A stretch of DNA of 64,000 nt, taken from Megamerina dolium (taxonomy: Eukaryota; Arthropoda; Insecta; Diptera; Megamerinidae). Under the pieces are notes generated by a model. The model had not been told where the DNA came from. It worked only from the letters and a program-made list of their open reading frames with translations, and did not search any database. The stretch is taken from contig OY978530.1 in assembly GCA_963854835.1 (NCBI GenBank), positions 30,534,695 to 30,598,694 on the forward strand, read 5' to 3'. The translations under genes and the position numbers were made by a program. The stretch's first letter is position 1. Every line of letters begins with the position of its first letter. Positions 55,257 through 64,000 of the stretch are shown in pieces.

Positions 55257-56013
55257 GTATCGATTCTCCCGAAATCTGGCTAGCAAAATGGCGTATAAAA
55301 GTCAATGAATCAAAGAGCGTACATGTAACCTTCACGCTAAGGCCAGATACATGTCCCCCACTTAAAATTAATGGCCAATCAGTTCCACAATGTTCCTCAA
55401 CAAAGTACTTGGGTATTCACCTCGACAGAAGGCTGACCTCGAAAAATCACATAGAGGCAAAGAAAACTCTGATCAAGCTTAAAATTAATCAGTTATGGTG
55501 GCTGTTACACAAAAGATCAAAGTTGAATCTCGAATACAAAGTGCTATTATATAAAGTAATCCTTAAGCCAATCTGGACTTATGATATTCAGTTTTGGGGC
55601 ACCGCATCTCCCTCAAATATCGAAAAATTGCAGCGAATACAATCCAAGTGTCTGCGAATTATTGTAAACGCGCCTTGGTATATGAGGAACATTAACATCC
55701 ATCGAGATTTAAATGTACCCACAATTTCTGAGGAAGTTGCACTGTCCTGCAGAGGCTACATTCAAAAATTACACAGTCATCCGAATCCCCTTGCCAGCCA
55801 ATTGTTGCTGGGCACGGGGCATCGTCGATTAAAAAGAAAAGACACACTGAATATGCTGTGAAATTGCTATACCTCGCGACTCGACAAATATTGATGGAAC
55901 GTAGGGATTATCACATAATTTTAGTTAGTTTGTAAGATTTGAATACTTATTGTTAGTTTCTAAGTAATTTAGTAAGATCCAATAAAAAAAGCTTGTTAGA
56001 AAAAAAAAAAAAA
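55257..56013 (+). mobile_element. Jockey-clade LINE copy J3 (5'-truncated)
   Basis: Matches J1/J2 from the 'SLEIWLAKWRIKVNESKS' region to the 3' end and has a poly(A) at 56000-56013. The coding part (first frame to 55400, then 55409-55861) has 'STKYLGIHLDRRLT', 'YIQKLHSHPNP' and a frameshift near the end as in J1. The flanks share only a short TGTAT-type repeat. It is inserted in E3 env. Confidence 0.88.
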
Positions 56014-57000
56014 TTATGTATTTATTTTCTGGAATCGCTCAATGACTTGATCAGATGTGTTTACGATATTAAAGATCTTGAATCTTGCGTAAGATGTGTA
56101 TACGGAGCTAACGTTACTATGATGCCTTTCAATTGTCAGCATATTGGTTTTGATGATGCAATTAGGGTGTATTTCTAGCATTCCGGATCCTGTTAACATA
56201 AGTTGAGTGAATTCCGTTCCACAATCTGCTGATATTTCGGTATCTGGTTTTGTTCCAAATATCCAATGATTTTTGTGATTCATTTGAATCCATTTTGAGC
56301 TGCGATGTAGTTGACTGAATTTACAATCTGTTGCATGTTTTTTGTTGAAAATATTAATCTCACAGGAAAAAGCTGCTGAGTCTCTTCTATATTTTGTTTG
56401 TTTGTTTTCACATATATGGAAGGAAGACGTTTGTTGTAAAGCATTTGCCTATATCGTGTGTACTTAGTGGGATATATAGATCTCGATGTGGGTTTACTGC
56501 TAAGTAAGACGTTAAAAAATACATGGTTCCATTCTTCACTATGGGAATAGGTATGAGTTGAAAGAGATCGAAATGTTCTTGATCGGTTAGGGGTAGCCGG
56601 ATTATAGATATTACCTTGCTCCTGGTTACTGCTCCCTCTGCACCTTAATTTGATTTGTGTCACGGATTACGGTGTTTTCTAATGATGCTATTTTCTTTAA
56701 TAGTGCTGATAGTTCGTCCTGTTTGATGACGTTAATGGTGGAGTCAATGATCGAAGTATGATTTCGGAATAGACTTAAAATATAGTTTTCATTAGTTTTT
56801 ACTTCATTGATTGTTTGTGACAGCTTTTCTGCATATTCAGAATCGAGTATGCAAGGTACGAGCGACATTTCCTACTAAGTTGATTGCCGCTCTCTTTTCA
56901 CGTCCAATCGATAGCATATCCTTATCTTGTAATAACTTGTCTTTGGTTTGCTTAAGATTATCAATCAGAGCATTAAAAGTTGAATTTTGTTAGAACCTTG
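56014..57000 (-). pseudogene. E3 env ectodomain in several frames
   Basis: From the right: 'GREKRAAINLVGN' (about 56915-56880, furin-type REKR site and fusion segment), 56868-56626 ('YAEKLSQTINEVKTNENYIL', coiled-coil-like), 56663-56280, and 56283-56014 ('DTEISADCGTEFTQLML', 'HPNCIIKTNMLTIERHH', a Cys-containing region). At least two frame changes separate them. The ectodomain joins the anchor at 55256 once J3 is set aside. Confidence 0.7.
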
Positions 57001-57010
57001 AGAATAGCTT

Positions 57011-57212
57011 TTGAAGTGTTGTTATTCCGGATGAGAACGTATTAATTTCTGCCCAAAATGAGATCAAATTATAATAGACCACCATTTTTCATTCAGCTGT
57101 TACAATTTTAGTTGAAGTGTTGTTATTCCGGATGAGAACGTATTAATTTCTGCCCAAAATGAGATCAAATCATAATAGACCACCATTTTCCATTCAGCAG
57201 TTACAATTTTAG
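57011..57212. repeat. 101-bp tandem duplication
   Basis: TTGAAGTGTTGTTATTCCGG... at 57011 repeats at 57112 with a period of 101 bp and only a few mismatches (for example CAAATT/CAAATC, TTTTTC/TTTTCC, CAGCTG/CAGCAG). Confidence 0.9.
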
Positions 57213-57239
57213 TTGTTCCGAGAAAATACACTATATTAC

Positions 57240-57520
57240 CCATTTCGAACTGTCGATTATTTGTCACGCACACAGAGCTCGTCTCGGGGTTGAATGCACC
57301 TCCCCGCTGTCAGAACTTCATCCACTTTTTAACGAGCGCTGCGTTCGTAGGAAACGTAAAAAACTTATGTCACATGCGTGTTGTTTACACAATTCGTCAT
57401 TGCACATTTCATATTACTTATATTTTTAAATAATTGCGCCAAAGCACACCAAAATAATCATATTCGAACACTTAAATTTGTGGTGTTGTTTATGTAAATA
57501 AAGGTTGCATTATAATTTTT
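57240..57520. other. No recognisable gene
   Basis: Spacer between the 101-bp repeats and the LINE ORF1 piece. Nothing is recognised. Confidence 0.5.
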
Positions 57521-57529
57521 CTATATTTG

Positions 57530-58225
<696 letters not shown>

Positions 58226-58415
58226 GGGTGCCGTAGCTCTGTGGTTAGTGTGTTCGCCTTCTGATCTGTAGGTCGTGGTTCAATCCCCGGCTGATGCATA
58301 ACAAATTTAATATCGATAAGATTTTTCTTTCGAACGGTACCCACCTGTCGGCAAGCAATTGGCAATTCTTCCGACAGTAACAATTTGCCATGAAAAAGCT
58401 TCTTAAAGAACTCTG
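58226..58415 (+). mobile_element. tRNA-derived SINE, copy 5 (3'-truncated)
   Basis: Head GGGTGCCGTAGCTCTGTGG, B-box-like GGTTCAATCCC, body to AAAGAACTCTG, then abrupt loss of homology. It lacks the 3' half. Confidence 0.88.
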
Positions 58416-58655
58416 AGTTGCATTTTTAACCGGGTGCTGGCCCCATAGTCCAGTAGAGGTTTAAGATGGGCCTCGATCCTCACCAAGGGTGGGTAGTGCG
58501 GCCATTCACGCACCCCAAATTGGTACCTCAGGGCTAGAAGTCGTTGCCTTCTAGTCCTGGGGGCGCCTATCGACGCTTAATTCTGATACGCTGCGCTTTG
58601 AGCGCCGTGAGATAGGTCTTCCAGGCAGGTACTCACGTAAAACCTTCACCTTCAT
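58416..58655. other. GC-rich spacer between two inverted SINE pieces
   Basis: Markedly more GC-rich than its surroundings, with inverted repeats (GGCTAGAAG...CTTCTAGTCC near 58532-58557). It is non-coding. It could be a fragment of an rRNA-like, snRNA-like or other SINE/LINE sequence; I cannot identify it. Confidence 0.4.
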
Positions 58656-58811
58656 CTGTCCGAAGAATTGCCAATTGCTTGCCGACAGGTGGATACCGTT
58701 CGAAAGAAAAATCTTTTTGATATGAAATTTGTTATGCTTCAGCCGGGGATTGAACCCACTCCCTACAGATCAGACAACACACCAACACACTAAATTGAGC
58801 TACGGCACCCA
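58656..58811 (-). mobile_element. tRNA-derived SINE, copy 6 (head only)
   Basis: An inverted 5' half of the SINE, from the CTGTCcGAAGAATTGCC body motif to the head TACGGCACCCA. It is more diverged than copy 5 (GAACCCACTCCC in the B-box region; deletions in the A-box region). Confidence 0.85.
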
Positions 58812-58999
58812 CCAAAAATATATAGATCAATATTGTTATATAAAACATTCAGTTTTTTGTTTCGTATACACTATACAGATAAGTTTGTTTCGTATACACT
58901 TTACCTATTGCACTGTAAATATGATTGTTCCATGTAAGAATCTATTGAAAATAAAAAACATAGCTGTTCTTTGCAGAGTCCTCTAAGTTAACCACAGTT

Positions 59000-59530
59000 C
59001 CGCTTATGTTTTCCCTAAGCATATTGTCCAGTGCTATAGCTTTCTTATAAATAACTATACACTGAGATTTGTTTGGATAGTCCGTTAGCCAAGTTAGACA
59101 CACAGTTAATGTCAGAATTTACTAAATACGCATATTTTCGACAACATCGATGAGGGTAGTGATGCAACTAAGATTTTTTCAAAAGCCAGATTGATGCGTT
59201 AATCTTTCCAAAATTTCGAAAATAAATACAAGATCGCAATGGGTCTGTAATCATTATTGGTTTTCTTAACCGGAATAATTTTGGCTACTTTCCAACAATT
59301 AGGGAATACCGATGTAGTCAGGCCACCATTCAAGACATAAGCTAGGCATGGAAGAATTTTTCGAAGAATTACTTTGAGGAACAGGAGGGAACTCCATCAA
59401 AGCCAAATGCATTCGATCTGACGGAGAGGACAACATTCATTACATCACATTCATTCGCATACGCAAAAGAAAATGTAAAATAAGCATCACCATGTTAGTA
59501 CAGTTGTAATTATGATCACGGTACAATTGT
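59000..59530 (-). pseudogene. CR1/L2-like LINE RT fragment
   Basis: The minus strand shows, over frame changes, 'RSNAFGFDGVPSCSS' (RT 'xGxDGxP' block, about 59430-59385), 'LIVGK-PKLFRLRKPIMITDPLRSCIYFRNFGKI' (normally the PKxxKxxDxRPI.. SKxFE block) and 'LSCITTLIDVVENMR' (about 59165-59120). Heavily degraded. It probably belongs to the same LINE as the pieces at 60160-61270. Confidence 0.55.
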
Positions 59531-59839
59531 ACATCAGGACAGGGCAATCTTACGAAACTTTCCTTTATTTCATCTACATTAAGTCTTCTGACATACGGTT
59601 TGTTTTTTTACCAATACCAATATTTTTAATCATATTCCGGGTTTGCTTAGAACTTGCTTACGAATGTCATTACTAAACCATGACCGGTTTGTATTTTTAA
59701 TGGTTTTCGTTCTATTGGGAACAAAGCGATAAAGTAGCAAAAAGATGTAATTTTGCCGTTCTTATCAATGGAGTGCATATTGCTATTGAGAAGATCATAT
59801 TTCACATATCTGAGATCTCTATACACAAATATTACAATA

Positions 59840-60081
59840 AAAAAAATTAATATTTGGCACTTATAAGCCCCAAAGGGCTCCTTGGCCGAATTTCTCTTCC
59901 ATTACTGTTGTGCGTGTTAAATTTTGGACAGTATTAGAAGGTACCTACTTATTTTAGCCGGTTTCGAACGGAAGACTCTTGTGACATCACTTTTTCTGAG
60001 TTTTGTCAGAGAGTTATTTTAGAAGCTTTTCCGTTCAAATTTTGACTGCCGAAAACACACTAACCACCGAGCTACGGCAGT
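59840..60081 (-). mobile_element. tRNA-derived SINE, copy 7 (internally deleted)
   Basis: Contains the 3' part (CCCCAAAGGGCTC, TTACTGTTGTGCGT, GTGACATCAC) and the head (AACCACCGAGCTACGGCA), but the middle is missing. It is the most diverged copy and lies inside LINE sequence. Confidence 0.8.
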
Positions 60082-60159
60082 GAAGCGATTTGATCTATAT
60101 ATACAACCAATTAAGTCCTTGTTGCAATTTGCAGTAATGTCAATAAACACATACTCAAC

Positions 60160-60420
60160 AGAACTATCATTTGACGTCATACAAATTACACTTCACTTCA
60201 AACCAATCCTCACATATATAGCTACACCACCAGCATGACCTTTTCTTTCAGCACGAAATATTTGATAGCCATCAACACTAATCAACGCAGCAGTACAATG
60301 TTTAGAGAACCAACTTTTAGAAAAACATATAATATCAATACCAGAGCCTTCAAATATATAGCTTAACTCAGCACGTTTTTATTAAACTTTGCTCATTCAA
60401 GTGGCATATTTTAAGATCGT
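60160..60420 (-). pseudogene. CR1-like LINE endonuclease N-terminal fragment
   Basis: The minus strand reads 'GSGIDIICFSKSWFSKHC' (normally SETW; the catalytic Glu is replaced by Lys), 'ALISVDGYQIFRAERKGHAGGVAIYV', the N-terminal portion of a CR1-type endonuclease. Stops and frame changes are present. Confidence 0.65.
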
Positions 60421-60729
60421 TCCTTTGTTTACTTAAAATTCTTATAATAGGTGTTGTCTCTGGAACTACTACAATTGATATACATACACATAATTAATAT
60501 ACAATATGAAGTGGAAAACTGCACTGCATTTCATCAACTGTCAAATAGGTAGGTGACTAATTTTCTCCGGTGAATGTCTGTCAAGAATTTCCAATGGAAT
60601 CTATGTGCAACGCTGCTTCACTTTCAGATCGTTTAATATAAACGAGTCAACGGTTAGTGAAAACGGCAACCAGCTTCTTTTGCCTCTTGAGCTTAACCGC
60701 GGCTATCAGAATTTCATGACTTGATCTTG

Positions 60730-61270
60730 TTAGGCTCTCGATGATGTAAATTGGAGTATCTGTTTCAAACCCGGCATGACATAATCATTACTTTTACTTT
60801 TAAATATTTCTATTGATTTAATAATAAAATTTTTTTCAGCAGGCGACGCTAAGCCACCGCAGCATCGATTCTTCACACTATTGGATCTCTTCCTGAGTCT
60901 ACAAATACTTTTGGCGGTTTGAAATTGATGTTGAAACATATGTGATTAAAAACACCAAGTAATTTCTCGTCAGGCAATTGAGGAATACCATGTAGACGTA
61001 GGTTACACGCAACAGAAGAATTCTCCTGCTTTCCAAAGATTGCCTTTAGCGATACTACTTCCATTTTGAGAGCATCAACATCAGCAGGTGTGTTTCCTTC
61101 AAGCTGCTTCAGAGGCTAAAAGCGTCTTATGGCCTTCCATTTCATAGGTGTCCTTGTAACCTCTCCTCCATTGCTGCCATTTGACTAGTGAACAACTCAT
61201 GGAAATCAGAGGAATCACGCTCTACTTCTGTGTTTTTATTCTACGGCCTTCCCTTAGGCTCGTACACATC
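60730..61270 (-). pseudogene. CR1-like LINE ORF1 fragment
   Basis: The minus strand encodes 'SSVACNLRLHGIPQLPDEKLLGVFNHIC', 'NINFKPPKVFVDS', then in another frame 'RKRSNSVKNRC', 'KNFIIKSIEIFKSKSND', fitting the RRM-like core of CR1/L2-type ORF1 proteins. A Gln/Glu-rich, probably coiled-coil stretch precedes it (to about 61270). Frameshift near 60900. Confidence 0.6.
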
Positions 61271-61274
61271 AAAT

Positions 61275-61964
61275 CCAATGCTGGCGAAGGCATTATTGTG
61301 TAACTCGAATTAAAAATTGATTACAATAAAGTCTCCAAAATAAAATATAAATAAAGTGGCTGCTTCCTACTTTAGATTGGTGGAACTTTTTTTACGTCAC
61401 TTATCATTTAAAACAGAGATAACATACTTCGTATACAACAAACAACGACAAGTTCACAAATATCAATTTTGAACCAACGCTCAATTTATAATTTGTGTTA
61501 CTAATCAATTTATTTTTATTTTAATGAATATTATTATATTTGCCACTTAAGTTTGTTCTTGTTTTTTGTTGGAGAAGTTTGCACTATTGCAATATATTTC
61601 GATATATATTGTAATTTGCGCAAATGTTTACAGGGTCCACATAAAGCTGTTCAAATTAAACATCCACAAGTACAACACAATGTTTAAATAGTTTTTATTA
61701 TACGCAACTCACTAAAAGACAGATAGAAAACCGAGAAAATTAACAATTAACACGGAGCAAGAATTACGCACGTTTTCAGGTTGAATGTTATAAGTATGTA
61801 CTATAGAATAATTTAATTTTCTTTGTTATTCATTCTTAATGTGGTTAACGGCAAAATAAATTGTGTAGAGCTAAATAACCTGTTCAATTTCTAACACAAG
61901 ATACGTATAAGATAAGATAGCAATTATGCTTACAATGAGCCAGTCACAAGATGTATTCATATGT
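61275..61964. other. No recognisable gene
   Basis: AT-rich spacer with no coding signal. Confidence 0.5.
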
Positions 61965-61977
61965 GTAATAATTTTCA

Positions 61978-62681
61978 CAAAAATGTCATGCTGTTAGCGT
62001 ATGCCGACGATATTGACATAATCGGCATGAACACGCGAGCAGTCAGTGCAGCATTTCAGAGTTGGAAAGAGAGTCGCGTCGGATGGGTCTCACGGTGAAC
62101 GAGGCAAGACGAAGTATCTAGTGTCAACAAACAAAGAGTCCCGGCGTCTTGGACAGCACGTCACTGTTGACAACTACGCTTTTGAAGTAGTAAAGGACTT
62201 TGAACCAGCATCAACAACTGTAATGACGTCAGCCTGGAGATCATGCGTAGGATAACTCTTGCTAACAGGTGTTACTTTGGGCTGAGTAAGCATCATGCCT
62301 GTCCTAACATATGGCGCTGAAGCCTGGACAATTTCCACCTCGGATGAGCGAGTGCTTGGAATAAGGTACAATCATGAGCTGTACGAGCTGTATGACGATA
62401 TTGACATAGTAAAGCGCATCAAAATCCAGCGGCTGCGCTGGCTAGGTCATGTCGAGCGAATGGAAGAACACGCTCCATCTAAGAAGGTGTTATATTCGGA
62501 ACCCGCTGGAGGACGACGCAGAAGAGGAAGACCTCACCTCCGGTGGAAAGACCAAGTACTGGAGAACTTGACGGCGCTTGGAATTTCTAACTGGCGCCAG
62601 CTAGCGAAGAACAGATATGGCTGGCGAAGCATATTATATTCGGCCTAAATCGATATTCGGTTGTTATGGCTACATAAGTAA
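61978..62681 (+). mobile_element. RTE-clade retrotransposon, copy D (5'-truncated)
   Basis: Begins at AAAATGTCATGCTGTTAGCG just upstream of the YADD codons and runs to the TAAG-type tail. It is flanked by the 13-bp direct repeat GTAATAATTTTCA (61965-61977 and 62682-62694). It contains further internal deletions relative to copy B. Confidence 0.93.
61985..62648 (+). pseudogene. RTE copy D RT C-terminal part
   Basis: 'LLAYADDIDIIGMNTRAVSAA' (YADD present), a 1-bp deletion near 62055, 'KTKYLVSTNKESRRLGQHVTV', loss of the 'YLGTSINS' block, then 62295-62648 'PVLTYGAEAWTISTSDERVLG', a deletion of the 'ERKVLRKIFGPICVGGEY' block, and the family C terminus 'LRWLGHVERMEEHAP', 'NWRQLAKNRYGWRS'. Confidence 0.9.
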
Positions 62682-62939
62682 GTAATAATTTTCATGAAAT
62701 TATATCTCAGAATCAGTAGATTTAAGCTAAATTTGTTCTCTTTATTTAATTAAGTATTTCTTATCTCTAACATGAATTACTCTCTAGACTCAAGACCTTA
62801 CAACGATATTTCCAAAGCTTAGCCAAGCAAAAATAAAGAAGGTGAAATATTTGTTAAAAATATCGCAAATGAAATGCCATTATTAAAATCCGGTTTATTT
62901 TGTTTAATCCTTGTTTACAGGTATTCTTATTGGACCGAA

Positions 62940-63170
62940 AATTAATTAAAAACGAAACATTTGCAAACCAGATTAATATGTCCACACAATTATATTATTT
63001 CCCATTCCCATTTGGATTCTTTCTATCAAAATTTATGCATTGTCAGCGAGGAGCACGACGAAAGATTTCACCAGGAAAAATCAGATCATTACTGGTCTCT
63101 AATAAGGGAAACTAGTGACGAGTTTATGAAAAGAAAATGCAATCAAAACATTTTTTTTAAATAAAAAAAT
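62940..63170 (+). pseudogene. Decayed copy of a conserved arthropod repeat-encoded domain
   Basis: The plus frame 62961-63164 contains 'HSHLDSFYQNLCIVSEEHDERFHQEKS' split by decay, then 'DHYWSLIRE' and 'FMKRKC'. I recall the pattern 'HSHLxFFxxNLGAVSDEHGERFHQDI...YCWxLKRD' from many uncharacterised, mobile-element-linked arthropod proteins. The match is to family memory only; the function is unknown. The copy is short and followed by stops. Confidence 0.45.
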
Positions 63171-63670
63171 TAAAAATTAACAAAAGTATTAATGATTGTT
63201 GAATTTAAGTAAAAATTTTGCAGATGAAGTAAAATACACAAGATTTATTAAAAATTACAGAAAATGAATTTTATTCGTTGAATGTATGTAATTTCCACTC
63301 AATTCAAGTTGAAAATTTTAAAAAAATGTTTTTTGTTTCGTATCATTGCCTATAACTCTGTTAGAGAATTTCTCTATAGAAATTTCCGTAATCTCAACAT
63401 TTTTATGAAAGTCAGGTGCATAGACGTTACGATCTCTAGAGTCGCTCAGAGTATGAAGTATTTTCAAGTAGGCCTACACATTAAAATCGAAGTGATGGAA
63501 AATTTTGGTAAAAGCAAAAACTTTTTTTTTTTTTTTTTAAAACTGATTATATTTTATGGCTAACGGAGCTGTATGAGTCAGAACTACTGTATATTTTCCG
63601 TGTCGCACCGTGTTATCAGTTAGTTGAAAAACCAACAACTTATTTAATATAAGATTTGTACAAGGTGCGA
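63170..63670. other. No recognisable gene
   Basis: AT-rich DNA with a T17 run near 63520. Nothing further is recognised. Confidence 0.5.
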
Positions 63671-63673
63671 CAA

Positions 63674-64000
63674 TTATGTGTTAAGACTCAAATCATATCT
63701 CAGCAAATGCCTTGTTATAACAATACTATAATATAATTTTTTAAGGCTCGTATTTAAAGAATCTCCACCGTCGGATTCTGCACGATTGACTTTTTGATTG
63801 ATAATGAAGCGCCGTATCAAATACATTTCAAACAGTTTTGAGATAACTGATAACAAACTAATGGGTCTATAGGACGCAACGGTTGTGGGATATCTTCCAG
63901 CTTAGGGGAATGATAATTTGGAAAGATTTTCATAACTGCAGAAATCAGCTGGTGCGAATTATTGCATTAAATATATGCATGATATGCATAACAGCTATTT
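63674..64000 (-). pseudogene. LINE RT fragment at the window edge
   Basis: The minus strand carries 'LFNA'-like remnants, 'PTTVASYRPISLLSVISKLFEMYLI' (conserved RT block, frame change inside the first five residues) and 'NQKVNRAESDGGDSL'. This is the fingers region of a Jockey/CR1-type RT. The element would extend to the right beyond the window. It is not the J1-J4 family. Confidence 0.7.

Larger units (their letters stand above)
54900..57000 (-). mobile_element. Errantivirus-like provirus E3, env region only, interrupted by J3
   Basis: The minus strand carries env from a furin-type motif at the right to a membrane anchor at the left, with Jockey J3 (55257-56013) inserted in between. No gag, pol or LTR is recognised next to it. 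Its env differs from those of E1 and E2. Confidence 0.75.

Overview
The window is eukaryotic, very AT-rich DNA, almost certainly from an insect and most likely a dipteran. Evidence: gypsy-like errantivirus proviruses with env; non-LTR elements of the RTE, Jockey, R1 and LOA types; and a DD41D (rosa-like) mariner-family transposon, a group first described in the tephritid fly Ceratitis rosa. A tephritid is a reasonable guess but is not proven. I find no convincing host gene, rRNA, functional tRNA, operon or CRISPR array. Nearly everything recognisable is a transposable element, most of it broken, nested and joined through (TA)n tracts.

Layout. 1-330: triplet microsatellites. 332-982: piece of a C2H2 ORF of the kind carried by Mavericks. 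1164-4865: full-length RTE element (minus) with a 12-bp target duplication, carrying about 1 kb of foreign structured DNA. 5000-6530: microsatellites and a tRNA-derived SINE. 6533-14200: complete errantivirus E1 (plus; LTRs, gag, pol, env, all coding parts damaged) inside a (TA)n tract. 14519-17220: two R1-clade fragments (minus). 17002-19035: about 1.02-kb direct tandem duplication. 19850-21100: three diverged long-period repeats. 21168-22080: BEL/Pao-like gag with two zinc-knuckle modules. 22080-31440: errantivirus E2 (minus) hosting an RTE copy, a Jockey copy and two SINEs. 31613-34435: second large RTE copy (minus). 34440-35090: array of short palindromes. 35225-36640: R1 fragment. 36780-37290: RTE-type C terminus (plus). 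37400-45010: a CR1/L2-like LINE called K here (minus), split by a DD41D transposon, a LOA-like LINE and a Jockey copy. 45245-45321: two adjacent perfect hairpins. 45949-46743: internally deleted mariner. 47110-50400: LOA-like LINE. 50402-52290: 5' half of the Jockey family. 52363-53060: fragment of another LTR element's integrase. 53200-54651: (TA)n fused to a second DD41D copy. 54900-57000: env of errantivirus E3 (minus) with a Jockey insertion. 57530-61270: CR1-like LINE pieces and three SINE copies. 61978-62681: short RTE copy with a 13-bp target duplication. 62940-63170: decayed coding domain. 63674-64000: LINE RT fragment at the right edge.

The elements act as a layered record rather than a pathway. 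Flanking duplications order many insertions: SINEs, RTE and Jockey copies landed in older proviruses and LINEs, and the DD41D transposon landed in LINE K. The tRNA-derived SINE (seven copies) and RTE family (four copies) are the most frequently repeated units. Most likely to be new are the SINE family, the palindrome array at 34.6-34.9 kb, the structured 1-kb insert in the first RTE copy, and the interrupted minus-strand ORF under that RTE.
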